A DNA stretch of 7,601 bases from an uncultured Peptococcaceae bacterium (GTDB lineage: Bacteria > Bacillota > Peptococcia > Peptococcales > Peptococcaceae). Shown here one piece after another: positions 1 through 6,905 of this stretch. How positions within the stretch are numbered: the first letter of the stretch is position 1; each line of letters opens with the position of its first letter. Location of the stretch: positions 1 to 7,601 of the forward strand of contig CALAKO010000208.1 of NCBI GenBank assembly GCA_937922955.1, read 5' to 3'. The notes under the pieces are model-generated. The model was not told the DNA's origin. It saw only the letters and a program-made list of their open reading frames with translations, and made no database searches. The translations under genes and the position numbers were made by a program.

Positions 1-939
1 ATGGGCGTGTATTTCGGTTCTGGCATCGGTGGCATCAACACGATGACCAAAGAACACCAAAAGCTTTTGGCAAAAGGCCCAGGCCGCGTGTCTCCTTACA
101 TGGTGCCAATGATGATTGCCAACATGGCAGCTGGGATGATTGCCATCCGCTATAACTGTCAAGGTGCAGCGATGCCAGCTGTGACCGCTTGTGCATCTGG
201 TTCCAATGCGATTGGGGAAGCACTGCGTCAGATTCGCCACGGCTATGCGGATGTTGTCATCACTGGCGGCAGCGATGCGGCGGTCAATGACCTTGGCGTA
301 GCAGGCTTTATCAACATGCATGCTCTGTCAACGTCAGAAGATCCAAACGCTGCGTCTCTGCCATTTGACAAACGCCGCGGCGGTTTTGTCATCGGTGAAG
401 GGGCAACGGCTTTGGTTTTGGAAGAATACGAACATGCTATGGCGCGTGGCGCGAAGATTTACGGCGAAGTGTGCGGTTATGGATCTACTTGTGACGCTTA
501 TCATATCACTTCACCAGCACCAGACGCTGCTGGTGGCGCACGTGCGATGATGCAGGCTATGGAAGAAGCTGGTTACAGCGCAAGCGATCGTGTGTATGTT
601 AATGCACATGGCACCGGTACCCCAATGAACGATGCGGGTGAAACCAAGGCTATTAAAACAGCGCTTGGCGAAGAAAAGGCTCGTGAGGTGCTCATCAGCT
701 CTACCAAGTCCATGACTGGTCACCTTCTTGGTGCAGCAGGGGCCATTGAAGCGGCTGTCTGCTTGAAGGTATTGGGTACGGGCATAGTGCCTCCAACCAT
801 TAATCTGGAAGAACCAGATCCAGACTGCGATTTGAACTATGTGCCAAACAAAGCCGTGCAGGCAGATATTGACCTTTGTTTGTCAAACTCTCTGGGATTT
901 GGCGGGCATAATGCATGTCTTGCCTTTAGAAAGGTGTGA
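1..939 (+). CDS. fabF: 3-oxoacyl-ACP synthase II (beta-ketoacyl-ACP synthase FabF), 5' partial
   Basis: This enzyme condenses malonyl-ACP with a growing acyl-ACP, the elongation step of cytosolic type II fatty acid synthesis. The window shows 312 residues ending at a TGA. Compared from memory with the ~411-residue E. coli FabF, about 99 N-terminal residues lie upstream of the window, so the ATG at base 1 is an internal Met and not the start. The catalytic triad is complete: Cys64 in TACASGS, His203 in NAHGTGTP and His241 in SMTGHLLGAAGA, with Lys236 just before it. These match Cys163, His303, His340 and Lys335 of E. coli. The isoleucine of GSGIGG (residue 9, E. coli Ile108) fits FabF. The C-terminal gating loop reads LGFGGHN, where E. 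coli has FGFGGTN. The accB start follows five bases after the stop. It is the first visible gene of the fatty acid operon. Confidence 0.96.
   Translation: MGVYFGSGIGGINTMTKEHQKLLAKGPGRVSPYMVPMMIANMAAGMIAIRYNCQGAAMPAVTACASGSNAIGEALRQIRHGYADVVITGGSDAAVNDLGVAGFINMHALSTSEDPNAASLPFDKRRGGFVIGEGATALVLEEYEHAMARGAKIYGEVCGYGSTCDAYHITSPAPDAAGGARAMMQAMEEAGYSASDRVYVNAHGTGTPMNDAGETKAIKTALGEEKAREVLISSTKSMTGHLLGAAGAIEAAVCLKVLGTGIVPPTINLEEPDPDCDLNYVPNKAVQADIDLCLSNSLGFGGHNACLAFRKV
928..936 (+). promoter_or_regulatory. Ribosome binding site that decides the accB start
   Basis: AGAAAGGTG lies inside the last codons of fabF and ends eight bases before the ATG at 945. This spacing supports 945 as the accB start. 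An in-frame GTG at 936 would overlap the Shine-Dalgarno sequence itself and is therefore unlikely. Confidence 0.65.
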
Positions 940-944
940 GTGGT

Positions 945-1385
945 ATGAACGAAGAGACAATTAGAAAATATGCCTCCCTTATGAAAGAATTGGGGCTTAC
1001 GGGCATTGAAGTGGATGAAAGCCGCGGCTTTTTCCGTCTGGAATGCGACAGCAAGCCGCAGGTGATTGCAGCTGCTCCAGTCAATGCACCGATGGTGCGT
1101 CCAACGGCTGCACCAGTGCCTACCAATATCACCTATAAAACAGTGAGCTTTAAATCTCCGATGGTTGGCGTGTTCTATGCAGCACCAACTGAGGATGCAG
1201 AGCCATTCGTCAAGGTTGGCGACCAAATCAGCAAGGGCGACACGCTGTGCATCATCGAGTCCATGAAACTGATGAACGAAGTGGTTGCAGAGAACGATGG
1301 CATCATTGAAGAAATTTGTGCAGACAATGGTCAGCTCGTGGAATACGGCACCGAATTGTTCCGAATTAAGGAGATGGACGTATGA
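945..1385 (+). CDS. accB: Biotin carboxyl carrier protein of acetyl-CoA carboxylase
   Basis: AccB carries the covalently bound biotin that shuttles a carboxyl group from biotin carboxylase (AccC) to the carboxyltransferase (AccA/AccD), making malonyl-CoA for fatty acid synthesis. The product is 146 residues, a usual length for BCCP. The N-terminal ~35 residues are charged and probably helical. They are followed by an Ala/Pro/Val-rich flexible linker (about residues 39-60) and a C-terminal biotinyl/lipoyl domain (about 70-145). The biotin acceptor is Lys108 in ESMKLMNEV, the equivalent of E. coli EAMKMMNQ. The thumb segment typical of BCCP is present (APTEDAEPF, about residues 80-88). The start at 945 is chosen because of the well-spaced AGAAAGGTG. 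The stop overlaps the fabZ start in an ATGA at 1382-1385, so the two are probably translationally coupled. Confidence 0.96.
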   Translation: MNEETIRKYASLMKELGLTGIEVDESRGFFRLECDSKPQVIAAAPVNAPMVRPTAAPVPTNITYKTVSFKSPMVGVFYAAPTEDAEPFVKVGDQISKGDTLCIIESMKLMNEVVAENDGIIEEICADNGQLVEYGTELFRIKEMDV

Positions 1386-1798
1386 ATCAAGAAGAAATCA
1401 AACAAATTCTGCCTCATCGTGACAACATGCTGCTGGTCGATGAAGTCGTTCAGGAAGAAGATATGGCCATCGGCACCTACCATGTGCGTGGAGACGAATG
1501 GTTTCTTCAAGGTCATTTCCCTGGCAATCCTGTGGTTCCTGGTGTCATTTTGTGCGAGATTTTGGCGCAATCAACGTGTGTGCTCTTGCGTGACAAGATG
1601 ACAGACGGCAAGCTGCCAATGTATACCGGCATGGACAAGGTGAAGTTCAAATCACCTGTAAAACCAGGCGATGCATTCACAACAAAATGCCGCATAAAAC
1701 GCAACATGGGACCATTTTATTTTGCAGAAGGCAGTGGGTATGTTGGCGATCGCCTATGTGTGAAAGCCGAGTTCTCATTCGCTATTGTGGAGCAGTGA
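1382..1798 (+). CDS. fabZ: 3-hydroxyacyl-ACP dehydratase FabZ
   Basis: FabZ dehydrates (3R)-hydroxyacyl-ACP to trans-2-enoyl-ACP in each FASII cycle. The 138-residue product has the single hot-dog fold length of the family. It opens with the family's signature ILPHR...LLVDEV (residues 9-22). The catalytic pair is His45 in GHFPGNPVVPG and Glu59 in LCEILAQ, corresponding to E. coli His54 and Glu68. The later block MDKVKFKSPVKPGD (about 84-97) is also typical. In the N-terminal signature, PHRDNM replaces the PHRYPF of the E. coli enzyme, a change outside the catalytic pair. AAGGAG at 1368-1373 lies eight bases before the ATG. The gene overlaps accB by four bases and ends four bases before accC. 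A FabA-type isomerase role cannot be excluded from sequence alone, but the length and motifs favour FabZ. Confidence 0.95.
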   Translation: MNQEEIKQILPHRDNMLLVDEVVQEEDMAIGTYHVRGDEWFLQGHFPGNPVVPGVILCEILAQSTCVLLRDKMTDGKLPMYTGMDKVKFKSPVKPGDAFTTKCRIKRNMGPFYFAEGSGYVGDRLCVKAEFSFAIVEQ

Positions 1799-1802
1799 TG
1801 CT

Positions 1803-3110
1803 ATGTTTAAGAAAATACTGATTGCAAACCGCGGAGAAATCGCTGTACGCATTATTCGTGCCTGCAAAGACATGGGCATTGCGACGGTGGCGGTTTATTC
1901 CGAAGCAGATAGAGATGCGCTGCACACCGCACTGGCTGATGAAAGCATTTGTATTGGACCAGCGGCAAGTGCGGACAGCTATCTCAATGAAGAGCGCATC
2001 ATCAGTGCAGCTTTGGCAACGGGCGCTGTTGCCATTCATCCAGGGTATGGTTTTCTTTCTGAAAACGATCATTTTGCGGCTATGTGTGAAGCAAACGATC
2101 TTGTTTTCATTGGTGCACCAGCAAAGACCATGCAGGCGCTGAGCGATAAATCTAAAATTAAAACCATGATGCGTGAAGCTGGGCTGCCAATCATCCCTGG
2201 CACAGAAACTTTAGAAAGTGTCGAAGATGCTGTGAAGCAGGCTGAGGCCATTGGTTATCCTGTAATGCTGAAAGCGCGCTCTGGCGGCGGTGGCCGCGGT
2301 ATTCGCATGGTGACTTCACCAGAAGAACTGAGTCAGGTGTACGCGACGGCCGTTGCAGAAAGCCGAGCGGCTTTTGGCGATGGTGCGCTGTATTTGGAAA
2401 AATGTGTGTATCCTGCACGTCATGTGGAATTTCAGATTCTTGCTGATGAATACGGCAATGTTGTGTGTTTGGGTGAGCGTGACTGCTCAGTACAGCTGCG
2501 TCATCAGAAACTCATCGAAGAGGCGCCATCTCCAGCGGTCACCGCAGAAATGCGTGATGCGCTGATGCAGGATATTTGCACAGCGGTGAAGGAAATTGGT
2601 TATGTGGGTTTAGGGACCCTTGAATTTCTTTTAGACAAAGGCGGTCATTTCTGGTTCATGGAAATGAACCTGCGTTTGCAGGTAGAACATGGTGTTACCG
2701 AAATGCTCTATGGCGTGGACTTAGTAAAATGGCAGATTCGCGTAGCCTGTGGCATTCCTCTGGCCTTTACTCAGGATGAAGTGACCTTGCAGGGGACTTG
2801 CATTGAATGTCGTGTGAATGCGCGCTCCACTGGCAAGGTGAACATGCTGCATGTGCCAGGTGGTCCGTTTGTGCGTTTTGACACGTTTTTGGTTCAGGGT
2901 GGCACCATTTCGCCATTTTATGATTCCTTGCTGGGCAAACTGATTGTCTGGGCCAGCGACCGCGATGAAGCGGTGCGCAAAATGCGTGCGGCTTTGTGTG
3001 AATTGGTCATTGAAGGTGTTGAAACCAATATTGAGGAGCAACTGGCCTTGATTGGTGAGCAGGACTTTGTTCTAGGAACCTATGATTTGAGATTTATGGA
3101 AGGACGGTGA
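1803..3110 (+). CDS. accC: Biotin carboxylase subunit of acetyl-CoA carboxylase
   Basis: AccC carboxylates the biotin on AccB using ATP and bicarbonate, the first half-reaction of acetyl-CoA carboxylase. The 435-residue protein (E. coli: 449) starts with the classic ILIANRGEIAVRIIRA (residues 5-20). The ATP-grasp domain follows, with Lys116, Lys157, a Gly-rich loop ARSGGGGRGIR (158-168), His207, and ERDCSVQLRHQK (225-236) with Lys236. The active-site block EMNLRLQVEHGVTEM (287-301) retains Glu287, Asn289, catalytic Arg291 and Glu295. Arg337 in ECRVNA matches the biotin-binding Arg338 of E. coli. Three neutral positions of the active-site block are unlike E. coli (EMNTRIQVEHPV), and the stretch after ECRVNA is about seven residues shorter. 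ATG 1803 is chosen because MFKK begins the conserved domain and GGAG (1789-1792) is well placed; an upstream in-frame TTG (1785) would overlap fabZ and the ribosome site. Confidence 0.96.
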   Translation: MFKKILIANRGEIAVRIIRACKDMGIATVAVYSEADRDALHTALADESICIGPAASADSYLNEERIISAALATGAVAIHPGYGFLSENDHFAAMCEANDLVFIGAPAKTMQALSDKSKIKTMMREAGLPIIPGTETLESVEDAVKQAEAIGYPVMLKARSGGGGRGIRMVTSPEELSQVYATAVAESRAAFGDGALYLEKCVYPARHVEFQILADEYGNVVCLGERDCSVQLRHQKLIEEAPSPAVTAEMRDALMQDICTAVKEIGYVGLGTLEFLLDKGGHFWFMEMNLRLQVEHGVTEMLYGVDLVKWQIRVACGIPLAFTQDEVTLQGTCIECRVNARSTGKVNMLHVPGGPFVRFDTFLVQGGTISPFYDSLLGKLIVWASDRDEAVRKMRAALCELVIEGVETNIEEQLALIGEQDFVLGTYDLRFMEGR

Positions 3111-3115
3111 GGTAG

Positions 3116-3976
3116 ATGGCGTTTCTGAACTTTCGCAGAAATCCGGACAATGAACTGGAAGCCGGTGGCCGTAAGGCCAGCCAGACGGCTGCAGAAAAGA
3201 AAGAAGTCAGCTGTCCAAACTGTCATCGCGCCGTTGCAGTTGATCAACTAGGTGCGACCTTGCATTGCTGCCCACATTGTGGACATCATTTTACCGTGTC
3301 GGCACGGGCGCGTGTTGCCATGATTACCGACCGAAACAGCTTTAAGGAACTGTTTTCCGATGTCGTTTCCAATGATCCGCTGTCGTTCCATGAATACGAC
3401 AAAAAACTCGAAAAAGCACGGCAGGCATCCGGTGAAAACGAAGCAGTCGTTTGTGGCACGGCCTCCATTGGTGGGGCTAAGTGCGGCTTCTTTGTCATGG
3501 AAAGCAAGTTTATGATGGGCAGCATGGGCGCTGCTGTTGGGGAACGCCTGGTGCGCTTGTTTGAACATGCTACGGAAGAAAGGCTGCCTGTTGTTGGCTA
3601 TACCGTTTCTGGCGGTGCTCGAATGCAGGAAGGACTCTTTTCCCTGATGCAGATGGCAAAGGTTAGCGGCGCCGTTTATAAACACAGCCAGGCGGGCTTG
3701 CTGTATATGCCTGTGTTAACGGGTCCAACCACTGGTGGTGTGACGGCCAGTTTTGCCATGGAAGGCGATATCATTCTCGCAGAACCTGGTGCGATTATTG
3801 GCTTTGCAGGTGCACGCGTCATCGAACAAACCACACGTAAGAATCTGCCGAAGGGCTTTCAGACAGCGGAATTTTTACTGGAACATGGGTTTGTTGATGC
3901 CATCGTTCCACGTGCGGAACAGCGCGTGGTGCTGGCGCGTTTGTTGAAACTGCATGCAGAAAGGAGCGGCGTATGA
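3116..3976 (+). CDS. accD: Acetyl-CoA carboxylase carboxyltransferase, beta subunit
   Basis: AccD pairs with AccA to transfer the carboxyl group from carboxybiotin to acetyl-CoA, giving malonyl-CoA. The protein has 286 residues, near the usual 280-305. A zinc ribbon is visible near the N-terminus: Cys33-x2-Cys36 and Cys52-x2-Cys55, in SCPNCHR and CCPHCGHHF. A crotonase-like carboxyltransferase domain follows (about 85-270). It contains FMMGSMGAAVGER (132-144), the SGGARMQEG oxyanion-hole region (165-173), GPTTGGVTASFAM (203-215) and GFAGARVIEQT (229-239). The first ~28 residues are polar and poorly conserved. AGGACGG (3101-3107) sits eight bases before the ATG, and only five bases separate it from accC. 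The end overlaps accA in ATGA (3973-3976), which suits the equal amounts of the two subunits needed for an alpha2beta2 complex. Confidence 0.97.
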   Translation: MAFLNFRRNPDNELEAGGRKASQTAAEKKEVSCPNCHRAVAVDQLGATLHCCPHCGHHFTVSARARVAMITDRNSFKELFSDVVSNDPLSFHEYDKKLEKARQASGENEAVVCGTASIGGAKCGFFVMESKFMMGSMGAAVGERLVRLFEHATEERLPVVGYTVSGGARMQEGLFSLMQMAKVSGAVYKHSQAGLLYMPVLTGPTTGGVTASFAMEGDIILAEPGAIIGFAGARVIEQTTRKNLPKGFQTAEFLLEHGFVDAIVPRAEQRVVLARLLKLHAERSGV

Positions 3977-4767
3977 GTACACAAGCCTTTGACAGTGTAA
4001 AGATCGCTCGAGACAGCAAGCGTCCAACAGGGTTGGATTATATCAATGCCATTTTTCGGGAATTCTTTGAGCTTCATGGTGATCGCCGATATGCAGACGA
4101 TGCTGCCATCGTTGGCGGTGTGGCGTATCTTGGCAAACGTCCCGTGACCGTTATAGCCATTGAAAAAGGGCATAGCATCAAGGAACGCAATGCTCGTCTT
4201 TCTGGGGCTCCCCATCCGGAAGGTTACCGCAAAGCGCTGCGTTTAATGCAGCAGGCGGAAAAATTCAACCGTCCAATCATTTGTTTTGTGGATACCTCTG
4301 GCGCTTACTGCGGTATTGGAGCCGAAGCACGTGGTCAGGGTCAGGCTATTGCAGAAAATTTGGTGACCATGATGGGGTTGAAGGTACCAATTATTTCGAT
4401 ATTTATCGGTGAAGGCGGCAGTGGTGGCGCGTTGGCTCTTGGTGTGGCTAATCGTGTCTGGATGCTGGAACACGCGGTGTATTCTGTTATTTCTCCAGAA
4501 GGCTGTGCAAGCATTCTCTGGAAGGATGCGAAGAAAGTCGATGTGGCTGCTGACAATTTAAAACTGACAGCACAGGATGCGCTTCGTTTTGGTTTTATCG
4601 AAAAAATCATTTCTGAAAAGGATCTGGGATCCCGAATTTTCTATAAAGACTTGGAAAAAATGTTAATTGACGAAGTGACAATTCTTTCTCAGGAAAATGA
4701 TTTGAGCGAAAGTCGCTATAAGCGTTTTCGTGAGTTGGGAACACTTCATACAGAGGAGCAACAATGA
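3973..4767 (+). CDS. accA: Acetyl-CoA carboxylase carboxyltransferase, alpha subunit
   Basis: AccA is the partner of AccD in the carboxyltransferase half-reaction of acetyl-CoA carboxylase. The 264-residue product is shorter than the 319-residue E. coli protein; the missing part is the N-terminal helical extension. The same short form is known in several Firmicutes, so it is not read as a truncation. Conserved blocks are LDYINAIFREFFELHGDR (21-38), APHPEGYRKALRLMQQAEKF (79-98), the core VDTSGAYCGIGAEARGQG (106-123), GEGGSGGALALGVANRV (146-162) and SPEGCASILWKDA (174-186). The C-terminal 50 residues are charged and helical, as in the family. AAGGAG (3961-3966) lies six bases before the ATG, inside the end of accD. 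The last four bases overlap the following ligase gene. Confidence 0.97.
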   Translation: MSTQAFDSVKIARDSKRPTGLDYINAIFREFFELHGDRRYADDAAIVGGVAYLGKRPVTVIAIEKGHSIKERNARLSGAPHPEGYRKALRLMQQAEKFNRPIICFVDTSGAYCGIGAEARGQGQAIAENLVTMMGLKVPIISIFIGEGGSGGALALGVANRVWMLEHAVYSVISPEGCASILWKDAKKVDVAADNLKLTAQDALRFGFIEKIISEKDLGSRIFYKDLEKMLIDEVTILSQENDLSESRYKRFRELGTLHTEEQQ

Positions 4768-6410
4768 GTATCTATCGTAAATTTTTCAATGAGACCGTTG
4801 ACGACAACGGCAAACTTATTGATCTTGAGATTCATTATCCGGAAAACTTTAATTTTGGTTACGATGTTGTCGATGCAATCGCTGCAGACGCTCCCGACAA
4901 ACGTGCCTTGGTGTGGTGCAATACAGCAGGGGAAGAGCATGTCTTTTCTTTCGCAGATATCAGCCGTGAAAGCAACCGTGTTGCCAATGTGCTTTTGGCG
5001 GCAGGCGTGAAACGCGGCGATCGTGTCATGTTGGCGTTGAAGCGTCATTATGAATATTGGTTTACGGTTATTGCCTTGCATAAGATTGGCGCCATTATGA
5101 TTCCTGTGACGCACATGCTGACGCCAGATGATATTATTTATCGTTTGGAAGCAGCCGATATTAATGCTGTGATCTGTACCACGCAGAATGATGTGCCAGC
5201 GCATGTTTTGGAAGCTGTTCAAAGAAGCGGCTGTGACTGCAAACTTTGGACATTGGAAGAGGGTATTGACGGCTTTTCCTGCCTGAATACAGAAATGGCA
5301 CAAGCGTCCGATACTTTGGAACGACAGGAAACATTGGCAACAGATCCGATCGCCATTTATTTCACATCCGGCACAACGGAACAGCCAAAAGGCGTGATCC
5401 ATGACTTTACTTATCCTTTGGCGCATTTTGTCACAGCAAAATATTGGCAAGGAACAAAAGACGGCGGCCTGCATTTCACCGTTTCAGAAACGGGCTGGGC
5501 AAAATCTTCATGGGGCAAGCTTTATGGACAATGGCTCAATGAGTGTGCGGTCATGGTGTATGATTTTGATAATTTTGAGCCGAAACAGATGGCGAACATC
5601 ATTAAGAAATATAACGTGACGTCTTTTTGCGCACCACCGACCATCTATCGTTATATGACTCGTAAAGCCAACCTGGATTTTCCTGCATTGGAACATGCCA
5701 GCACGGCTGGCGAATACATGAGTCCAGACATTTTTGAGAAGTTCAAAGCGGCTACTGGGTTGGATGTGCGTGAAGGGTACGGACAGACAGAGACGGCGTT
5801 GCTCTTAGCGAATTATATTGGCGTGCCGTCAAAAGATGGTGCGTTGGGTGTGCCATCGGCGCAATATCACATTGAATTACGCAACGAGGATGGGGAGCTC
5901 GCTGCTGATGAAGAAATTGGCGAAATCGTCATTGTACCAAAAAATGGTCAGCATCCGATTGGCGTGTTGAGCGGGTATCTTGATGACGAACCACGTTATA
6001 AAAAGGCATGGCGCGGCGGTGTGTTCCATACAGGAGATGCCATTTATCGGGATAAAGATGGATACTATTGGTTCCATGGCCGTTTTGATGATATCATCAA
6101 GAGCGGCGGTTATCGCATTGGGCCATATGAAATTGAAGAAGTGCTCATGAAGCACCCAGCAGTTTTGGAATGCAGTGTCATTGGCGTACCAGATAAGCTG
6201 CGTGGGCAGGCCATTAAGGCCATTATCGTTTTGGCGCCTGGTTACACCGCGTCCAAAGAATTGGATCGTGAGATCCGCGACTTCTGTAACAGCCAGCTGG
6301 CTGAATACAAATGGTTGAGATTCATTGAGTTTACCGATGCGATGGATAAAACCATCAGTGGTAAAATAAAAAAAGCTGAACAACGAAAAGCGGAAGAAGC
6401 ACGTGCCTGA
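4764..6410 (+). CDS. AMP-forming acyl-CoA synthetase, medium/branched-chain (MACS-like)
   Basis: This is a class I adenylate-forming enzyme that activates a carboxylic acid with ATP to an acyl-adenylate and then probably to an acyl-CoA. In its 548 residues the ANL motifs appear in order: the phosphate-binding loop YFTSGTTEQPKGV (199-211), TGWAKSSWGKLYGQW (243-257), A5 EGYGQTET (337-344), A7 HTGD (422-425), the hinge region GRFDDIIKSGGYRIGPYEIE (439-458), and the A10 lysine Lys534 in TISGKIKK. TGWxKxxWGKxYGQW resembles the archaeal/bacterial medium-chain acyl-CoA synthetases related to Methanosarcina MacS and animal ACSM, rather than acetyl-CoA synthetase or long-chain FadD. The phosphate loop has Glu206 where Gly is usual. 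There is no signal peptide or membrane segment. It overlaps accA by four bases, with AGAGGAG (4752-4758) five bases upstream. Substrate is unknown: a medium-chain, branched short-chain or aromatic acid, or transfer to ACP, are all possible. Confidence 0.88.
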   Translation: MSIYRKFFNETVDDNGKLIDLEIHYPENFNFGYDVVDAIAADAPDKRALVWCNTAGEEHVFSFADISRESNRVANVLLAAGVKRGDRVMLALKRHYEYWFTVIALHKIGAIMIPVTHMLTPDDIIYRLEAADINAVICTTQNDVPAHVLEAVQRSGCDCKLWTLEEGIDGFSCLNTEMAQASDTLERQETLATDPIAIYFTSGTTEQPKGVIHDFTYPLAHFVTAKYWQGTKDGGLHFTVSETGWAKSSWGKLYGQWLNECAVMVYDFDNFEPKQMANIIKKYNVTSFCAPPTIYRYMTRKANLDFPALEHASTAGEYMSPDIFEKFKAATGLDVREGYGQTETALLLANYIGVPSKDGALGVPSAQYHIELRNEDGELAADEEIGEIVIVPKNGQHPIGVLSGYLDDEPRYKKAWRGGVFHTGDAIYRDKDGYYWFHGRFDDIIKSGGYRIGPYEIEEVLMKHPAVLECSVIGVPDKLRGQAIKAIIVLAPGYTASKELDREIRDFCNSQLAEYKWLRFIEFTDAMDKTISGKIKKAEQRKAEEARA

Positions 6411-6458
6411 ACGGTTGAGTGTTTTCAAGCAACATATGGGATAAAAAGGAAGTGTCGC

Positions 6459-6905
6459 ATGCAACACCGTGTAACAGATTTTATGACATTGGTGGTCGCT
6501 GCCTACAAAAAGCTTCAACAGATCAAAAAAAAGCAAACAGCGCTCTATGCGGCGTATGACATAAAAAGTCAACATGTGATGGTGCTTTACTTTCTGGGGC
6601 ATAATATTCATGGCTTGACGGTCACAGAGCTTGCGAACTTATGCTGTGAAGATAAGGCTGCTACGTCTCGCGCTGTGGAGTATCTGGTTGAACGGAACTA
6701 TGTCGTCCATGAAGAAGAAATGGTTCGTCGGCGTTGGCGTTCAAAAGTAAAAATAACACCAGCAGGGATGCGCCTCTGTCGTATTATTGATCATGTTTCG
6801 ATTGAAGCCTCGAACATTGTTAAAGAAGGCATATCGGATGAGGATTTACAGGTTTTTTATCGTGTTTTTCATCAGATGGTGAAAAATATGGAAAAGTTTT
6901 CATAA
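6459..6905 (+). CDS. MarR-family winged-helix transcriptional regulator, possible FASII operon regulator
   Basis: A 148-residue protein of typical MarR size and layout. An N-terminal helix (about 5-30) and a C-terminal helical region (about 106-146) would form the dimer interface, with the winged helix-turn-helix between. The helix-turn-helix is seen at LTVTELANLCCEDKAATSRA (residues 53-72), with EYLVERNYVV next. The basic wing holds VRRRWRSKVKITPAG (89-103), the usual position of the family's DxRxxxLxLTxxG. Adjacent Cys62-Cys63 lie just before the recognition helix and Cys107 follows the wing. The ATG is preceded at eight bases by AAAAGGA. The 48-base gap from the ligase contains no convincing promoter, so it is probably transcribed with the operon. 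By analogy with FabT, it may repress the fatty acid genes, but the sequence does not prove the target or the ligand. Confidence 0.9.
   Translation: MQHRVTDFMTLVVAAYKKLQQIKKKQTALYAAYDIKSQHVMVLYFLGHNIHGLTVTELANLCCEDKAATSRAVEYLVERNYVVHEEEMVRRRWRSKVKITPAGMRLCRIIDHVSIEASNIVKEGISDEDLQVFYRVFHQMVKNMEKFS

Noticed and set aside
936..944. GTG start for accB three codons earlier
   Set aside because: It overlaps the fabF stop and falls on the Shine-Dalgarno sequence itself; ATG 945 has correct spacing.
1785..1802. TTG start for accC six codons earlier, overlapping fabZ
   Set aside because: The extra residues (MWSSDA) are not conserved, and they include the likely ribosome site; MFKKILIANRGE from 1803 is the family start.
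3973..4767. AccA as a truncated gene because it is ~55 residues shorter than E. coli AccA
   Set aside because: Only the N-terminal helical extension is absent, all catalytic blocks are present, and short AccA is known in Firmicutes; start and ribosome site are sound.
4746..5474. Long open frame of 242 codons on the - strand opposite accA end and ligase start
   Set aside because: It lies wholly antisense to strongly conserved ligase sequence, has a Cys/His/Ile-rich composition typical of a shadow frame, and shows no family motif.
6411..6458. A separate promoter for the MarR gene (TTGAGT with a GATAAA -10)
   Set aside because: Spacing is 19 bases and the start would fall on the Shine-Dalgarno sequence; elements match poorly. 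Co-transcription is more likely.
5877..6611. Long open frame of 244 codons on the - strand opposite the ligase end and MarR start
   Set aside because: It is antisense to two real genes, spans the gap between them, is rich in Phe, Cys and His, and has no recognisable domain.
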